This document shows positions 49,597 through 57,646 of a stretch of 64,000 nucleotides of DNA, piece by piece. A program made the translations under genes and the position numbers. The DNA comes from JADGQN01 sp035315185 (GTDB taxonomy: Bacteria > Desulfobacterota > Syntrophorhabdia > Syntrophorhabdales > WCHB1-27), in contig DATFYE010000027.1 of assembly GCA_035315185.1 (NCBI GenBank), forward strand, positions 1-64,000, given 5' to 3'. The notes under the pieces were generated by a model that saw only the letters and a list, made by a program, of their open reading frames with translations, ran no database searches and was not told the origin of the DNA. Position 1 is the stretch's first letter; the number at the start of each line of letters is the position of its first letter.

Positions 49597-49964
49597 GTGA
49601 TCAGCAAGGCTGTTAGCAATTTTTCAAAAGTGAACTGTCGTACGATTCAAAAGTGAACTCCTACCAAGAACCTGTGACAGCACGCGCTTCACCGTTTCCT
49701 TCGCTCGCTGGTGCTCCGCCTCACACCCGCTCTATGGTCTCCTTCCGCTTGCCTGCGGAACTCGCGCACGCCTGCTGTCGACAGCAGGCTTACCGCTCAA
49801 ACAATCCTCGGCATGCGCCTCACACGGCGCACCGCTCCCTCCGACCAAGGCGGGTACCCGAGAGGCATCCGCAATGCTTCGCTCAGGAAAGGTGCACCGG
49901 TGCTGCTTAGGGTCAAGCAAGAGTTCACTTTTCAGTCGTAGGCGACAGTGTGATCAGCAAGGCT
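49597..49964 (-). repeat. Interspersed leader-type repeat, copy B, with 15-bp direct repeats
   Basis: Core at 49637-49946 shares the palindrome GCCTGCTGTCGACAGCAGGC and flanking body with copies A, C and D. Its ends differ: a ~24-bp imperfect inverted repeat (GTCGTACGATTCAAAAGTGAACTC at 49637-49660 in part, complement at 49921-49946). GTGATCAGCAAGGCT occurs on both sides (49597-49611 and 49950-49964), like a target duplication or recombination trace. On the minus strand it is upstream of the cupin gene. Confidence 0.8.
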
Positions 49965-50063
49965 TGACAGACAGCTTGAGTTCAACCTATGTTTGAGGAA
50001 GAGGTGGCTGTAACGAGTTCGCCTCCTCGATGGATACGAGATATGGGTGTTAGAGGAGCCGGC

Positions 50064-51581
50064 ATGAAAGAAATCCCGCTTAAGGTTGATACAGCAGTTA
50101 TCGGAGGCGGCATTACGGGTCTCTACACGTGCTTACAGCTGCGGAAACAGAAGGGCCCTGGCCACAGAATGGCGCTGTTCGAGGCCTCAAACCGCCTCGG
50201 GGGCCGGATTGAAACGGTCGAGATGGACGGCTTTTTAGCAGAATACGGGCCCATGCGATTTGAGAAAAGAGCGCAGCCGCTTCTCATGGATCTGATTCAT
50301 GAGTTAGGCCTCGAAACAAGCCATTTTTCTCCCTACATGGCAGCAACCGATCCGGAGTCGCTGTACAGTCTTGGGGAGGATGATCTATGGTCTCGGGGAG
50401 GTGATTCCGGAATTCAGCTCAACGCCCTGGAGCTGCTTTCCCTCGGGATCCTGCGGGTGCTGCAGGCCAGTGGTGGCGACCTCAACAACCCCAGGGATCC
50501 TCGCCACTGGGAATGGTGGGCGGGACTGGGCGAAAGCTTCTATCATGAACTCAGAACTGCGGCAGCCTTTCGTGGTGAACCGTTGCACAACGCCGGCTTC
50601 TGGAATGTCCTGAGTGCTGTCTTAAGCCATCGGGCGCTGACCAAGATTATCAATTACGGGACCTTCTACCATTCGATCCATCAGAATCCGAGCGCGGCCG
50701 AGTGTATCATCTTTTGGTTACGAGGTCTCCATCCCCATGAGACTATGGCGGGAATCAAAGAGGGCGCCGAGGCTTTGATCACAAAGCTGGCAGAGAGGCT
50801 CTTGTCTCTTCAGCCTGAACCGATTCCTCTCTACAGGAACCATAAACTGGTGGCGATTGAAGAGCACGAGGGAGACCACCTGCGCCTTGCCTTGTCTGCG
50901 CCAGGGGGACGCAGCGTCACGGTGTTTGCACGGCATGTCGTGCTTGCCCTTCCTCGGAGCCCGTTGAGAAAACTCGAGTCGTTCTTCCCCGAGACTATCG
51001 TCCGTCTGGTCGATTCGGTCATTCCCATTCCGCTTTTTAAATGTTTCTTTGTCACGAAAGAACCGTGGTGGAACCAACATACATTGCCTCAAACCGGGGC
51101 CTCATGCGTGCCTGCCCGGGAACTTCATTATTACTATCGAGAAGAAGGAGCCGAGAAACGAGGCATGGTCATGGTTTATGGAGATAGTCCGTCCAAGCAC
51201 TACTGGCAATCCTTTGTCGCAGAGGATCCGCACGCGCAGGTGGAGCTGAACAAGGATAAGCGATTGCGCGAGTATTATGTGAAATATCTGAGCCTGGCTC
51301 CCCATGTTGCCGACCGATGCGAACGTGAAGCCCGTGCCGACACGCTCACCTGTTTTGGTATCCGCGACTTCAGCCGTGAGCCCTTTGAAGCGGGTGTTCA
51401 TCTTTGGAAACCCAGGGTGCAGATTTACGAGGCAATGAAAAGGCTGTCGGCGTTTCCGCTTTCCCGGGCCGGTCACACGCATAACGGCCTTCATATCTGC
51501 GGCGAGGCCTATTCCGATTTTCAAGGATTCATTGAGGGAGGGCTCAGGACAGCCCTTGCCGTGGTGCGGCAGATCACGTAA
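50064..51581 (+). CDS. Flavin-containing amine-oxidase-type protein
   Basis: A 505-residue FAD protein: GGGITGLYTCLQLRKQ with the dinucleotide loop VIGGGITGL (about 11-19), ASNRLGGRIETVEM (FAD-binding RxGGR motif) and the C-terminal HICGEAYSDFQGFIEGGLRT. Between are regions of amine-oxidase/protoporphyrinogen-oxidase-type substrate domains. The substrate is unknown. ATG 50064 follows AGAGGAG; an upstream ATG at 49989 would add 25 residues. It precedes the selenocysteine glutaredoxin gene on the same strand. Confidence 0.85.
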   Translation: MKEIPLKVDTAVIGGGITGLYTCLQLRKQKGPGHRMALFEASNRLGGRIETVEMDGFLAEYGPMRFEKRAQPLLMDLIHELGLETSHFSPYMAATDPESLYSLGEDDLWSRGGDSGIQLNALELLSLGILRVLQASGGDLNNPRDPRHWEWWAGLGESFYHELRTAAAFRGEPLHNAGFWNVLSAVLSHRALTKIINYGTFYHSIHQNPSAAECIIFWLRGLHPHETMAGIKEGAEALITKLAERLLSLQPEPIPLYRNHKLVAIEEHEGDHLRLALSAPGGRSVTVFARHVVLALPRSPLRKLESFFPETIVRLVDSVIPIPLFKCFFVTKEPWWNQHTLPQTGASCVPARELHYYYREEGAEKRGMVMVYGDSPSKHYWQSFVAEDPHAQVELNKDKRLREYYVKYLSLAPHVADRCEREARADTLTCFGIRDFSREPFEAGVHLWKPRVQIYEAMKRLSAFPLSRAGHTHNGLHICGEAYSDFQGFIEGGLRTALAVVRQIT

Positions 51582-51690
51582 CAGAAATCACCGGCCAGGC
51601 ATGCGCCTCAGGCTCTTGAACTGTTGACAATGACAGAACAAGGCCCAATACTAAAAAAGATGCGAAGTAGAAGACTATAGGGGGTGACAA

Positions 51691-51933
51691 ATGGATAGCG
51701 ACAAAAAGGTTCTGGTTTACTCAACGCCTACCTGACCGCACTGCAAGAGGGCGAAAAAGTTCCTCGAGGAGAATGGTATCTCCTTTCAAGATATAGACGT
51801 TGCGGCAGACAAAGCAGCCCGGGAAGAGATGGCACGAAAAGCAGGCCAGATAGTGGTTCCCGTTTTTGACATCGATGGAACAATCATAGTGGGCTACGTT
51901 GAGAGCCAGTTGAAGGAAGCTCTAGGGCTCTAG
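51691..51933 (+). CDS. Glutaredoxin-like selenoprotein (in-frame UGA = Sec15)
   Basis: An 80-residue glutaredoxin-fold protein with UGA at 51733-51735: VLVYSTPT, UGA, PHCKRAKKFLEENG. The UGA replaces the first Cys of the CPHC-type active site, giving U-P-H-C (Sec15, Cys18). The rest is a full glutaredoxin: IVVPVFDIDGTIIVGYVES (cis-Pro loop and glutathione/substrate groove), ending at TAG 51931. GGGGGTGA lies before ATG 51691. It lies 24 nt before the thioredoxin reductase gene, which likely reduces it. Without recoding no function would remain. Confidence 0.9.
51747..51765 (+). promoter_or_regulatory. Candidate SECIS hairpin after UGA 51733
   Basis: GAGGG (51747-51751) can pair with TCCTC (51761-51765, one G-U) around a 9-nt loop CGAAAAAGT that starts 16 nt after the UGA and has G in the second loop position. 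The stem is short, so this is only a candidate. Confidence 0.4.
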
Positions 51934-51957
51934 TCCCTTAGGCTTGCGGAGTCTCAC

Positions 51958-52869
51958 ATGCATGATGTGGTCATCATTGGCGCCGGTCCTGCCGGCATGA
52001 CAGCAGCGGTCTACTGCGCGCGGAAGAAGCTCAGCACGCTCCTCGTCAGCAAGGACGTTGGCGGCCAAACGCTCTGGACAAACGACATAGAAAATTACAT
52101 GGGGTACCAGTTCATCGAAGGGCCGGAACTCGTTGAAAAGTTCGAGCAACAGGTACGCCAATTTCCCATCGACGTGAAGATAGAAGAGGACGTGGTCGGC
52201 CTGACCAAGGTGGATGGTGGTTTCGAAGTGCTTACCGCGAGTGGCTGGACTTACCGGGCAAAGGCGGCGATTATAGCCAGTGGCAAACGGCCCCGGTCGC
52301 TCGGCGTCCCTGGGGAAGAACGCTTGCGGGGGCGCGGTGTGACGTATTGTGCTACCTGCGACGGCCCCTTGTACGAGGGACTAAAGGTGGCAGTGATCGG
52401 GGGTGGTAATTCAGCCGCGGAAGCGGTCTTGGATATGCTGAAGATTGCGGCGCATGTGTACATGGTCTCCTTAACACCGTTGACCTGCGATCAGCTGCTC
52501 GTCGAGAGGTTCAAGGAAAACCCGACGCTCACTGTTTACGCGGAACATGTAACACAAGAGGTACTGGGAGACCCCTCGGTGTCAGGTATCCGCATCAAAG
52601 ACCTCAAGTCTGGCGAAGAGAGGATTTTGGAAGTCAGGGGGGTCTTTGTTGAGATCGGGCTGGTCCCGAATTCAGATTTTGTAAAGGAACTGGTCAAGCT
52701 GAACGGGCCTGGCGAGATAGAGGTTAGTTGTGCCGGTGAGACCGCAGTTCCGGGCCTGTTCGCAGCCGGCGACGTCACGAATGTTCCCGAGAAACAGATT
52801 GTTGTGGCCGCCGGCGAGGGAGCAAAGGCGGCCCTTCAGGCCCACCGTTTTCTTCAAAGGCTTACATGA
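51958..52869 (+). CDS. Thioredoxin-reductase-type flavoprotein
   Basis: A 303-residue FAD/NAD(P)H oxidoreductase: FAD loop VIIGAGPAGMTAAVYC, active-site CATCD (Cys131, Cys134) and NAD(P) loop VAVIGGGNSAAEAVLDM. C-terminal FAAGDVTNVPEKQIVVAAGEG is the usual FAD-binding end. It reduces a thioredoxin-like partner; the adjacent selenocysteine glutaredoxin is the obvious candidate. It is 24 nt downstream of that gene. GxGxxA after the Cys pair varies, so NADH versus NADPH use is uncertain. Confidence 0.92.
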   Translation: MHDVVIIGAGPAGMTAAVYCARKKLSTLLVSKDVGGQTLWTNDIENYMGYQFIEGPELVEKFEQQVRQFPIDVKIEEDVVGLTKVDGGFEVLTASGWTYRAKAAIIASGKRPRSLGVPGEERLRGRGVTYCATCDGPLYEGLKVAVIGGGNSAAEAVLDMLKIAAHVYMVSLTPLTCDQLLVERFKENPTLTVYAEHVTQEVLGDPSVSGIRIKDLKSGEERILEVRGVFVEIGLVPNSDFVKELVKLNGPGEIEVSCAGETAVPGLFAAGDVTNVPEKQIVVAAGEGAKAALQAHRFLQRLT

Positions 52870-53198
52870 CCTACTCTTACTAAGCCTTTTAGGGGAACTG
52901 CGAGAGGCGCCCTCTGAAAGCCCATTTTCCGCGCAACTGGGCAGGTCAAAAATGCGTATTCGTAACAACTTGAAAATAAAGGGAATCGTTAGTTGCTCTT
53001 TTTTTGACAATCGACCATATCGGAATATCTGGTTTCCCGGATACTCGTTGAAACCACTAGGTTTTTAAGATTGCCACATCACAGGGCAAACCGAAGAAAG
53101 TCTCCTGATATTAACATGTTATCGGTATCTTTCGACAAATTTTGTACAAGTTTTCCACAGAAATTGTGGAAAACTCTCCTAACTGGCCGACTTCTCTA
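52870..53198. other. Gene-free region between trxB-like and DUF488 genes
   Basis: About 330 bp without a convincing gene. It becomes AT-rich toward 53080-53160 and contains the TTTTCCACA inverted pair at 53151-53173. No clear promoter was identified. Confidence 0.4.
53151..53173. repeat. Inverted TTTTCCACA pair (DnaA-box-like)
   Basis: TTTTCCACA (53151-53159) and TGTGGAAAA (53165-53173) form a perfect 9-bp inverted pair around GAAAT, in a gene-free AT-rich stretch. TTTTCCACA resembles the DnaA box TTATCCACA. Two boxes alone do not show an origin; the hairpin could also regulate the DUF488 gene. Confidence 0.45.
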
Positions 53199-53714
53199 AT
53201 GTATCCGGAGATACTGACCGTAGGTCATTCGACACGCGCCTTGGAGGTATTCATCAGCCTCCTGAAAGAAAATGGTGCTGAGTGGATAGTCGATGTACGG
53301 AGCATCCCTCGCTCTCGACATAACCCGCAATTCAACCGGGATACGTTACCCGAGAGCCTGTCTGGAGCAGACATAGGTTACTCGCATATGGCGGGGCTCG
53401 GGGGATTCCGGAAGCCGAGAGCCGATTCTCCGAATACAGGATGGAGAAACGCAGGTTTTCGCGGCTACGCTGACTACATGCAGACCGCTCAGTTTCAGCA
53501 GAGTCTTGAAGCTCTCCTCAGCCTGACAAAAGAGAGAAGGGTGGCCCTGATGTGCGCGGAGGCCGTTCCATGGCGGTGCCATCGTTCTCTGATCTCAGAT
53601 GCGCTTGTCGTGCGTGCCGCTAGAGTGACCCATATACTTGGTCCGGGAGAGAGCATTGCTCACGTTCTTACGGCCGGGGCGAAAGTGAAAGACGGATTGA
53701 TTACGTATCCTTAG
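53199..53714 (+). CDS. DUF488 family protein
   Basis: A 171-residue member of the DUF488 family: LTVGHSTRALEVFISLL at the start, DVRSIPRSRHNPQFNRD (about 27-43) and CAEAVPWRCHRSLISDAL (Cys and His near 125-135). These residues may bind a nucleic acid or small molecule, but the activity is not known. ATG 53199 is taken because it starts exactly at the family's beginning; no good ribosome site is seen. Confidence 0.82.
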   Translation: MYPEILTVGHSTRALEVFISLLKENGAEWIVDVRSIPRSRHNPQFNRDTLPESLSGADIGYSHMAGLGGFRKPRADSPNTGWRNAGFRGYADYMQTAQFQQSLEALLSLTKERRVALMCAEAVPWRCHRSLISDALVVRAARVTHILGPGESIAHVLTAGAKVKDGLITYP

Positions 53715-53811
53715 CTAAAAACCCGCTTCAACCGATAATTGTTATAGCCCAACGCCGCATCGACCCGAACTGGGCTGGCTGGCGACAAGTCCTTATGATA
53801 GGGCAGGAGTC

Positions 53812-54792
53812 ATGGAAAAAATTTCCCTGGTAAAAAGGAGGAAACAGACTGTCGAGTCTGCTTCCGTCGAGAAGCCTTCTGCAAAACAGCCCGTGCAGCA
53901 AAAGAAGACAGCCCGGCAATGGTTCGAGGAGGGTCGCACATATGACGGCACCAAGGAAGCGTCGGACAAAGCTATTGAAGCTTACAACCAGAGCATACAG
54001 CTTGACGAGAACCTCACCGACGCTTACGTGAACCTCGGGTTCATCTACCTCGAGAGAGAGCAGTACGAAGAGGCCTTGAAATGCCTCAGCAAGGTGGTAG
54101 AACTGGAAAGCGAGAATCCCGAGGCCTACAATAACCTCGGCTACGTATACGAAAAAATGGAACGCCTCGGTGCTGCAAAGCAGATGTATGAAAAGGCGCT
54201 GGAGGTAAAGCCGGGCGATGTCGAAGGTCTTATTAACCTGGCACAAATTGCGGATTTGCAGGGAGACTACCAGGGAGCCCTGGAGGGTTATCGGAAAGCC
54301 ACCGAAGCCGATCCCAATGCTGTTTCACCCCACTTCTGCCTTGCCTTGCTCTACGATCGGCACGACATGTTTGACGAGGCCGCGGAGGTGTACCAGAAGG
54401 TGGTCAAATTGGACCCCACCCACGTGAAGTCACTCCTCAATCTCGGGAACCTTCACACGAAACAAGGTCAGTACCGAAAAGCGATTGAATGTTTCCAGCG
54501 TGTTCTGGAAGTGGCAGGAGACAATGCTGACGCGTACAACAATTTAGGCGCGATCTACGAAGAATTGGGACGCTTTAACGACGCCGTGGCAGCCTACGAG
54601 AAGTCGATTTCGATAAATTCATTTCACGAGGACGCCCATTTTAATCTTGCGAGGCTGGCATATTATCAGTACGCTGCAAACCCCGCGGCCTACAAGAAAG
54701 AACCGATCGCTCGACGCCTTCAGTTTGTACTTTCTATGAATCCAAGAAATACAAAAGTCGAACAGCTCCTCCAAAAACTGCGAGAGACGTAA
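53812..54792 (+). CDS. TPR-repeat protein
   Basis: A 326-residue protein with about seven tetratricopeptide repeats from residue 35 (for example AYVNLGFIYLEREQYEEALK, AYNNLGYVYEKMERLGAAKQ, SLLNLGNLHTKQGQYRKAIE). The N-terminal ~34 residues are Lys/Gln-rich and probably disordered. No signal peptide. TPRs mediate protein contacts; the partner is unknown. Its stop lies 40 nt before the convergent DctP gene. Confidence 0.88.
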   Translation: MEKISLVKRRKQTVESASVEKPSAKQPVQQKKTARQWFEEGRTYDGTKEASDKAIEAYNQSIQLDENLTDAYVNLGFIYLEREQYEEALKCLSKVVELESENPEAYNNLGYVYEKMERLGAAKQMYEKALEVKPGDVEGLINLAQIADLQGDYQGALEGYRKATEADPNAVSPHFCLALLYDRHDMFDEAAEVYQKVVKLDPTHVKSLLNLGNLHTKQGQYRKAIECFQRVLEVAGDNADAYNNLGAIYEELGRFNDAVAAYEKSISINSFHEDAHFNLARLAYYQYAANPAAYKKEPIARRLQFVLSMNPRNTKVEQLLQKLRET

Positions 54793-54832
54793 TGCGATGA
54801 AGCGAAGAAGGGATCATCGCTTCATCTATCGC

Positions 54833-55855
54833 TTAATGTGATTTAAGGTAGTCAAGACAGAACTTGAGAACCTCGTCCCCGGGGAATCCCTTCGCCTTCA
54901 CGCCCTTCGCGTACTCGTCGAGGAGGGGCCTTACCTGAGCGGCCCAGCGTGCGTCTTCCTCCTTTGAGAGGGCTATGATTTTGCTGCCCCTTACCTGCAC
55001 CACCTCGATAGCCTCTTTGTCGATCTCATCCCAGGCCTTACCCTCTTTCTCGATCCACTCGTCGTTGACCTTTTCGATCACCTTCTGATCGGCGGGTGAG
55101 ATGGAGTTCCACTTTGCCTTGTTCATGACCACAAAGTGCGCAGAGGTATAAGCCGCACCGTAATCCAGAGTGTGGCTGCTGACCACTTCAGCCAGCTTCC
55201 AGCCTTTCATCGCCTCGAATGGGCAAAGGATTGCATCGGCGACACCCTTCGAGAGTGCATCGTAAGCCTCGCCCATCGGCATGCCGACGGGTGCGCCGCC
55301 AAGAGCCTGGACGATGTTTGCTGCGACACCCTGAGACCGGATCTTGAGACCCTTAACGTCTTCGAGCTTAGCGACGGGCCTCTTACTGTGGAGTAAGCCG
55401 GGGCCATGGGAGTAAAAGTAAAGGACTCGTGTCTCGTCCCATTCCTTCGGCTTGAACTCGTTGTAAAATGCATTGGTCATGTGTGTTGCTTGGGTAGCGC
55501 TTTTGTATCCGAGCGGCAGACCGACCACCTCGGTAAGCGGGAACTTTCCTCTCGTGTACGCCGCGTCGGCAAGCCCTATATCGGCGATACCCTTCACCAC
55601 GCTATCATATGTCTGCACGGCGGGGGTGAGAGTGTTATTCGGAAAGACCGTAACTTTGATTCGTCCATTGGTCCTTTTTTCAACTTCTTTACACCAGTCA
55701 TTGACCACCTGACTCTGCCGGTGCGGAGCGGGGAACATTGTCGAATAGCGGAGAGTGATCGTTTTTTCCTCCGCTGCGCCACTCTGACAAGGGATAAGAC
55801 AGACAAAAAAAGCGAAGACAAGAAAACCGGTACCAATAACGGAAAACTTTTTCAT
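54833..55855 (-). CDS. TRAP transporter substrate-binding protein (DctP family)
   Basis: A 340-residue periplasmic binding protein: signal peptide (about 1-25, ending GAA), then ITLRYSTMFPAPHRQSQVV (the family's start), the dicarboxylate-binding region KRPVAKLEDVKGLKIRSQGV with its conserved Arg, and FVVMNKAKWNSISP. The ligand is unknown but is usually an organic acid. GGAGG precedes ATG 55855. Repeat copy C ends 23 nt upstream of the start. No permease gene is adjacent, so it may work with the DctQM pair at 62505-64000. Confidence 0.9.
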   Translation of the reverse strand: MKKFSVIGTGFLVFAFFVCLIPCQSGAAEEKTITLRYSTMFPAPHRQSQVVNDWCKEVEKRTNGRIKVTVFPNNTLTPAVQTYDSVVKGIADIGLADAAYTRGKFPLTEVVGLPLGYKSATQATHMTNAFYNEFKPKEWDETRVLYFYSHGPGLLHSKRPVAKLEDVKGLKIRSQGVAANIVQALGGAPVGMPMGEAYDALSKGVADAILCPFEAMKGWKLAEVVSSHTLDYGAAYTSAHFVVMNKAKWNSISPADQKVIEKVNDEWIEKEGKAWDEIDKEAIEVVQVRGSKIIALSKEEDARWAAQVRPLLDEYAKGVKAKGFPGDEVLKFCLDYLKSH

Positions 55856-55878
55856 AACCGCCTCCTTAGTCTTGAGTA

Positions 55879-56131
55879 GTATTGTCCGAATCCGCGCTGG
55901 CTTCAACCATTTCCTTCGCTCGCTGCTGCTCCGTCTCTCACCCGTTCTAAGTTCTCCTTCCGCTTGCCTGTGGAACTCGCGCACGCCTGCTATCGATAGC
56001 AGGCTTACCGCTCAGACAGTCCTCGTCATGCGCCCCACACTGCGCACCGCTCCCTCCGAACATAAGACGGGTCCCGAGAGACTCCCGCAATGCTTCGCTC
56101 AGGAAAGGTTGAGCCGCGCTCTGTACGATTG
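55879..56131 (-). repeat. Interspersed leader-type repeat, copy C
   Basis: Shares >150 bp body with copy D. The palindrome is GCCTGCTATCGATAGCAGGC, i.e. both arms changed together (TGTCGACA to TATCGATA). The end GTATTGTCC-GAATCC (from 55879) faces the DctP gene, 23 nt before its start. The other end is degenerate (near 56123-56131). Orientation relative to the downstream gene equals that of copies A and D. Confidence 0.82.
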
Positions 56132-56208
56132 TTTTGCTTGCATTCAAGATTTCTCAACCTCAACCTGCTTTTTCTTTTTCCTGCTTTCTCCCTAACCTGT
56201 TGTTCCTG

Positions 56209-57603
56209 CTAGACCAGGTCCTCCGGCTTCGGAATATATTTTTTCAAATCAATCCGCTTCATCACATCCTCAGGCACAACCGCGACAGGAGGAAAATCCT
56301 TTCGGAAAGGCTTTGCTGTTGCGTCGATACCCACTTTTGTCACCACCGCCTCTTGCGCCGCAGACAGATCGAGGTCAGTCCCGAGCACACCCGGCAGAAT
56401 CATCACATCCCTGTCAGCCTGGACCCTGGTGGCGAGCGCCCACGTTATTTGAGCTCCGTTATCGAGATCGATGTCAGAGTCGAAACAGATCACATACTTG
56501 AGGTACATATCGTTTGCAAAGGCGGCCAGGATGGCCTGCTTGGGCTGGCCCGCATGTTTTTTGTCGAGTTGAATAAAGCCGTACCACCATCCCGCTGCCG
56601 CTATAAACTTGAACTTCTTGACGTCGGGCACAGCCTCTTTTAGTTTGCGGTTCATGAACGCATGCTGCGGGAGGCGCCCCATGAGCATGCCTTTGCTCGG
56701 CCAGGCACCCATGTCGTGCACGATAGGGTTTTTCCTGTGCGTTATGGCGGTGATTTTTACAGGATGGCGCATGGCGACCTGGTGATACTTGGTGAAATCT
56801 CCCCATGGGCCCTCCTGCTCGCGGACGCCGGGAGGGATTACGCCCTCTATGATGATCTCAGCGCGCGCAGGGACGAGCACATCACTGGTCTCACACGTCA
56901 CCACCTCCAGCGGCTCGCCCATCAAGCTGCCCGCAATATCAAACTCTGAAGGCGGATGGCCGACACGACTCTGGAAGGCGGTCGCCCACGCGGGGTGAAG
57001 CCCTACGGCAAACGCGATCGGGAGAGGCTCGTTCCGCTCCATGTATTCATTATAGATGTACCAGAAATGGCGGCCGGGCGTGATGTGCGTGACACCGAGA
57101 TGCGGTTTCTTTACCATAAAACGGTAATGGGAACAGTGAGGCGCATTTATTTTTCTGTCCATTACGATGCCCACGGCCCGCGTCAAATAGGGCGCTTCGC
57201 CCTTGTGATGTGTGATGAAAGGAAAGCGGGTCATGTCAGCCTTTTTTCCGGTCAGGACAACATCCCTGCAAGGAGCATCTTTTTTATTGATCTCTTTTGC
57301 AGGGTATTTGTTCAGCCTGATTGCCTCCTCTTCCTTTTCCGCATAATAGTCCTCCACTTTTTCAGGAGGGATACCAAGGGCCAGGCCGTATTTGGTCGCG
57401 CTCGTCTCAGTATTACAGACGACAGGCGTGCTGTACCCTTTCACATTCTCAAAGAGCACCATGGGATATTTTCCCATCAGGTCCAGTTTCTTGATTATTG
57501 CGGAGATCTCATATTTGGGATCAACCTCTCGCGTGACCCGGACATACTCCTGCGGCAGCTTCTTTTCGCACTCCGCCATGAACGTTCTCAAATCTTTCGG
57601 CAT
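56209..57603 (-). CDS. UbiD-family decarboxylase/carboxylase, copy 4
   Basis: A 464-residue prenyl-FMN enzyme: MPKDLRTFMAECEKKLPQEY, FPFITHHKGEAPYLTRAVGI, CETSDVLVPARAEIIIEGVI and the catalytic QEGPWGDFTKYH, in which the second acidic residue is Asp (as also in classic UbiD). It would act on a hydroxyaromatic acid or phenol taken up by the adjacent TAXI/TRAP proteins. GGAGGG precedes ATG 57603. It lies 43 nt after the TAXI gene; the pair is bracketed by repeat copies C and D. Confidence 0.93.
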   Translation of the reverse strand: MPKDLRTFMAECEKKLPQEYVRVTREVDPKYEISAIIKKLDLMGKYPMVLFENVKGYSTPVVCNTETSATKYGLALGIPPEKVEDYYAEKEEEAIRLNKYPAKEINKKDAPCRDVVLTGKKADMTRFPFITHHKGEAPYLTRAVGIVMDRKINAPHCSHYRFMVKKPHLGVTHITPGRHFWYIYNEYMERNEPLPIAFAVGLHPAWATAFQSRVGHPPSEFDIAGSLMGEPLEVVTCETSDVLVPARAEIIIEGVIPPGVREQEGPWGDFTKYHQVAMRHPVKITAITHRKNPIVHDMGAWPSKGMLMGRLPQHAFMNRKLKEAVPDVKKFKFIAAAGWWYGFIQLDKKHAGQPKQAILAAFANDMYLKYVICFDSDIDLDNGAQITWALATRVQADRDVMILPGVLGTDLDLSAAQEAVVTKVGIDATAKPFRKDFPPVAVVPEDVMKRIDLKKYIPKPEDLV

Positions 57604-57646
57604 CAAGCCCTCCTTTTTTTGTACAAGCCTCGCTCGCATCCTGCGA

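Noticed and set aside
53151..53173. Replication origin
   Set aside because: Only two DnaA-like boxes, with no dnaA, dnaN or other origin genes nearby.
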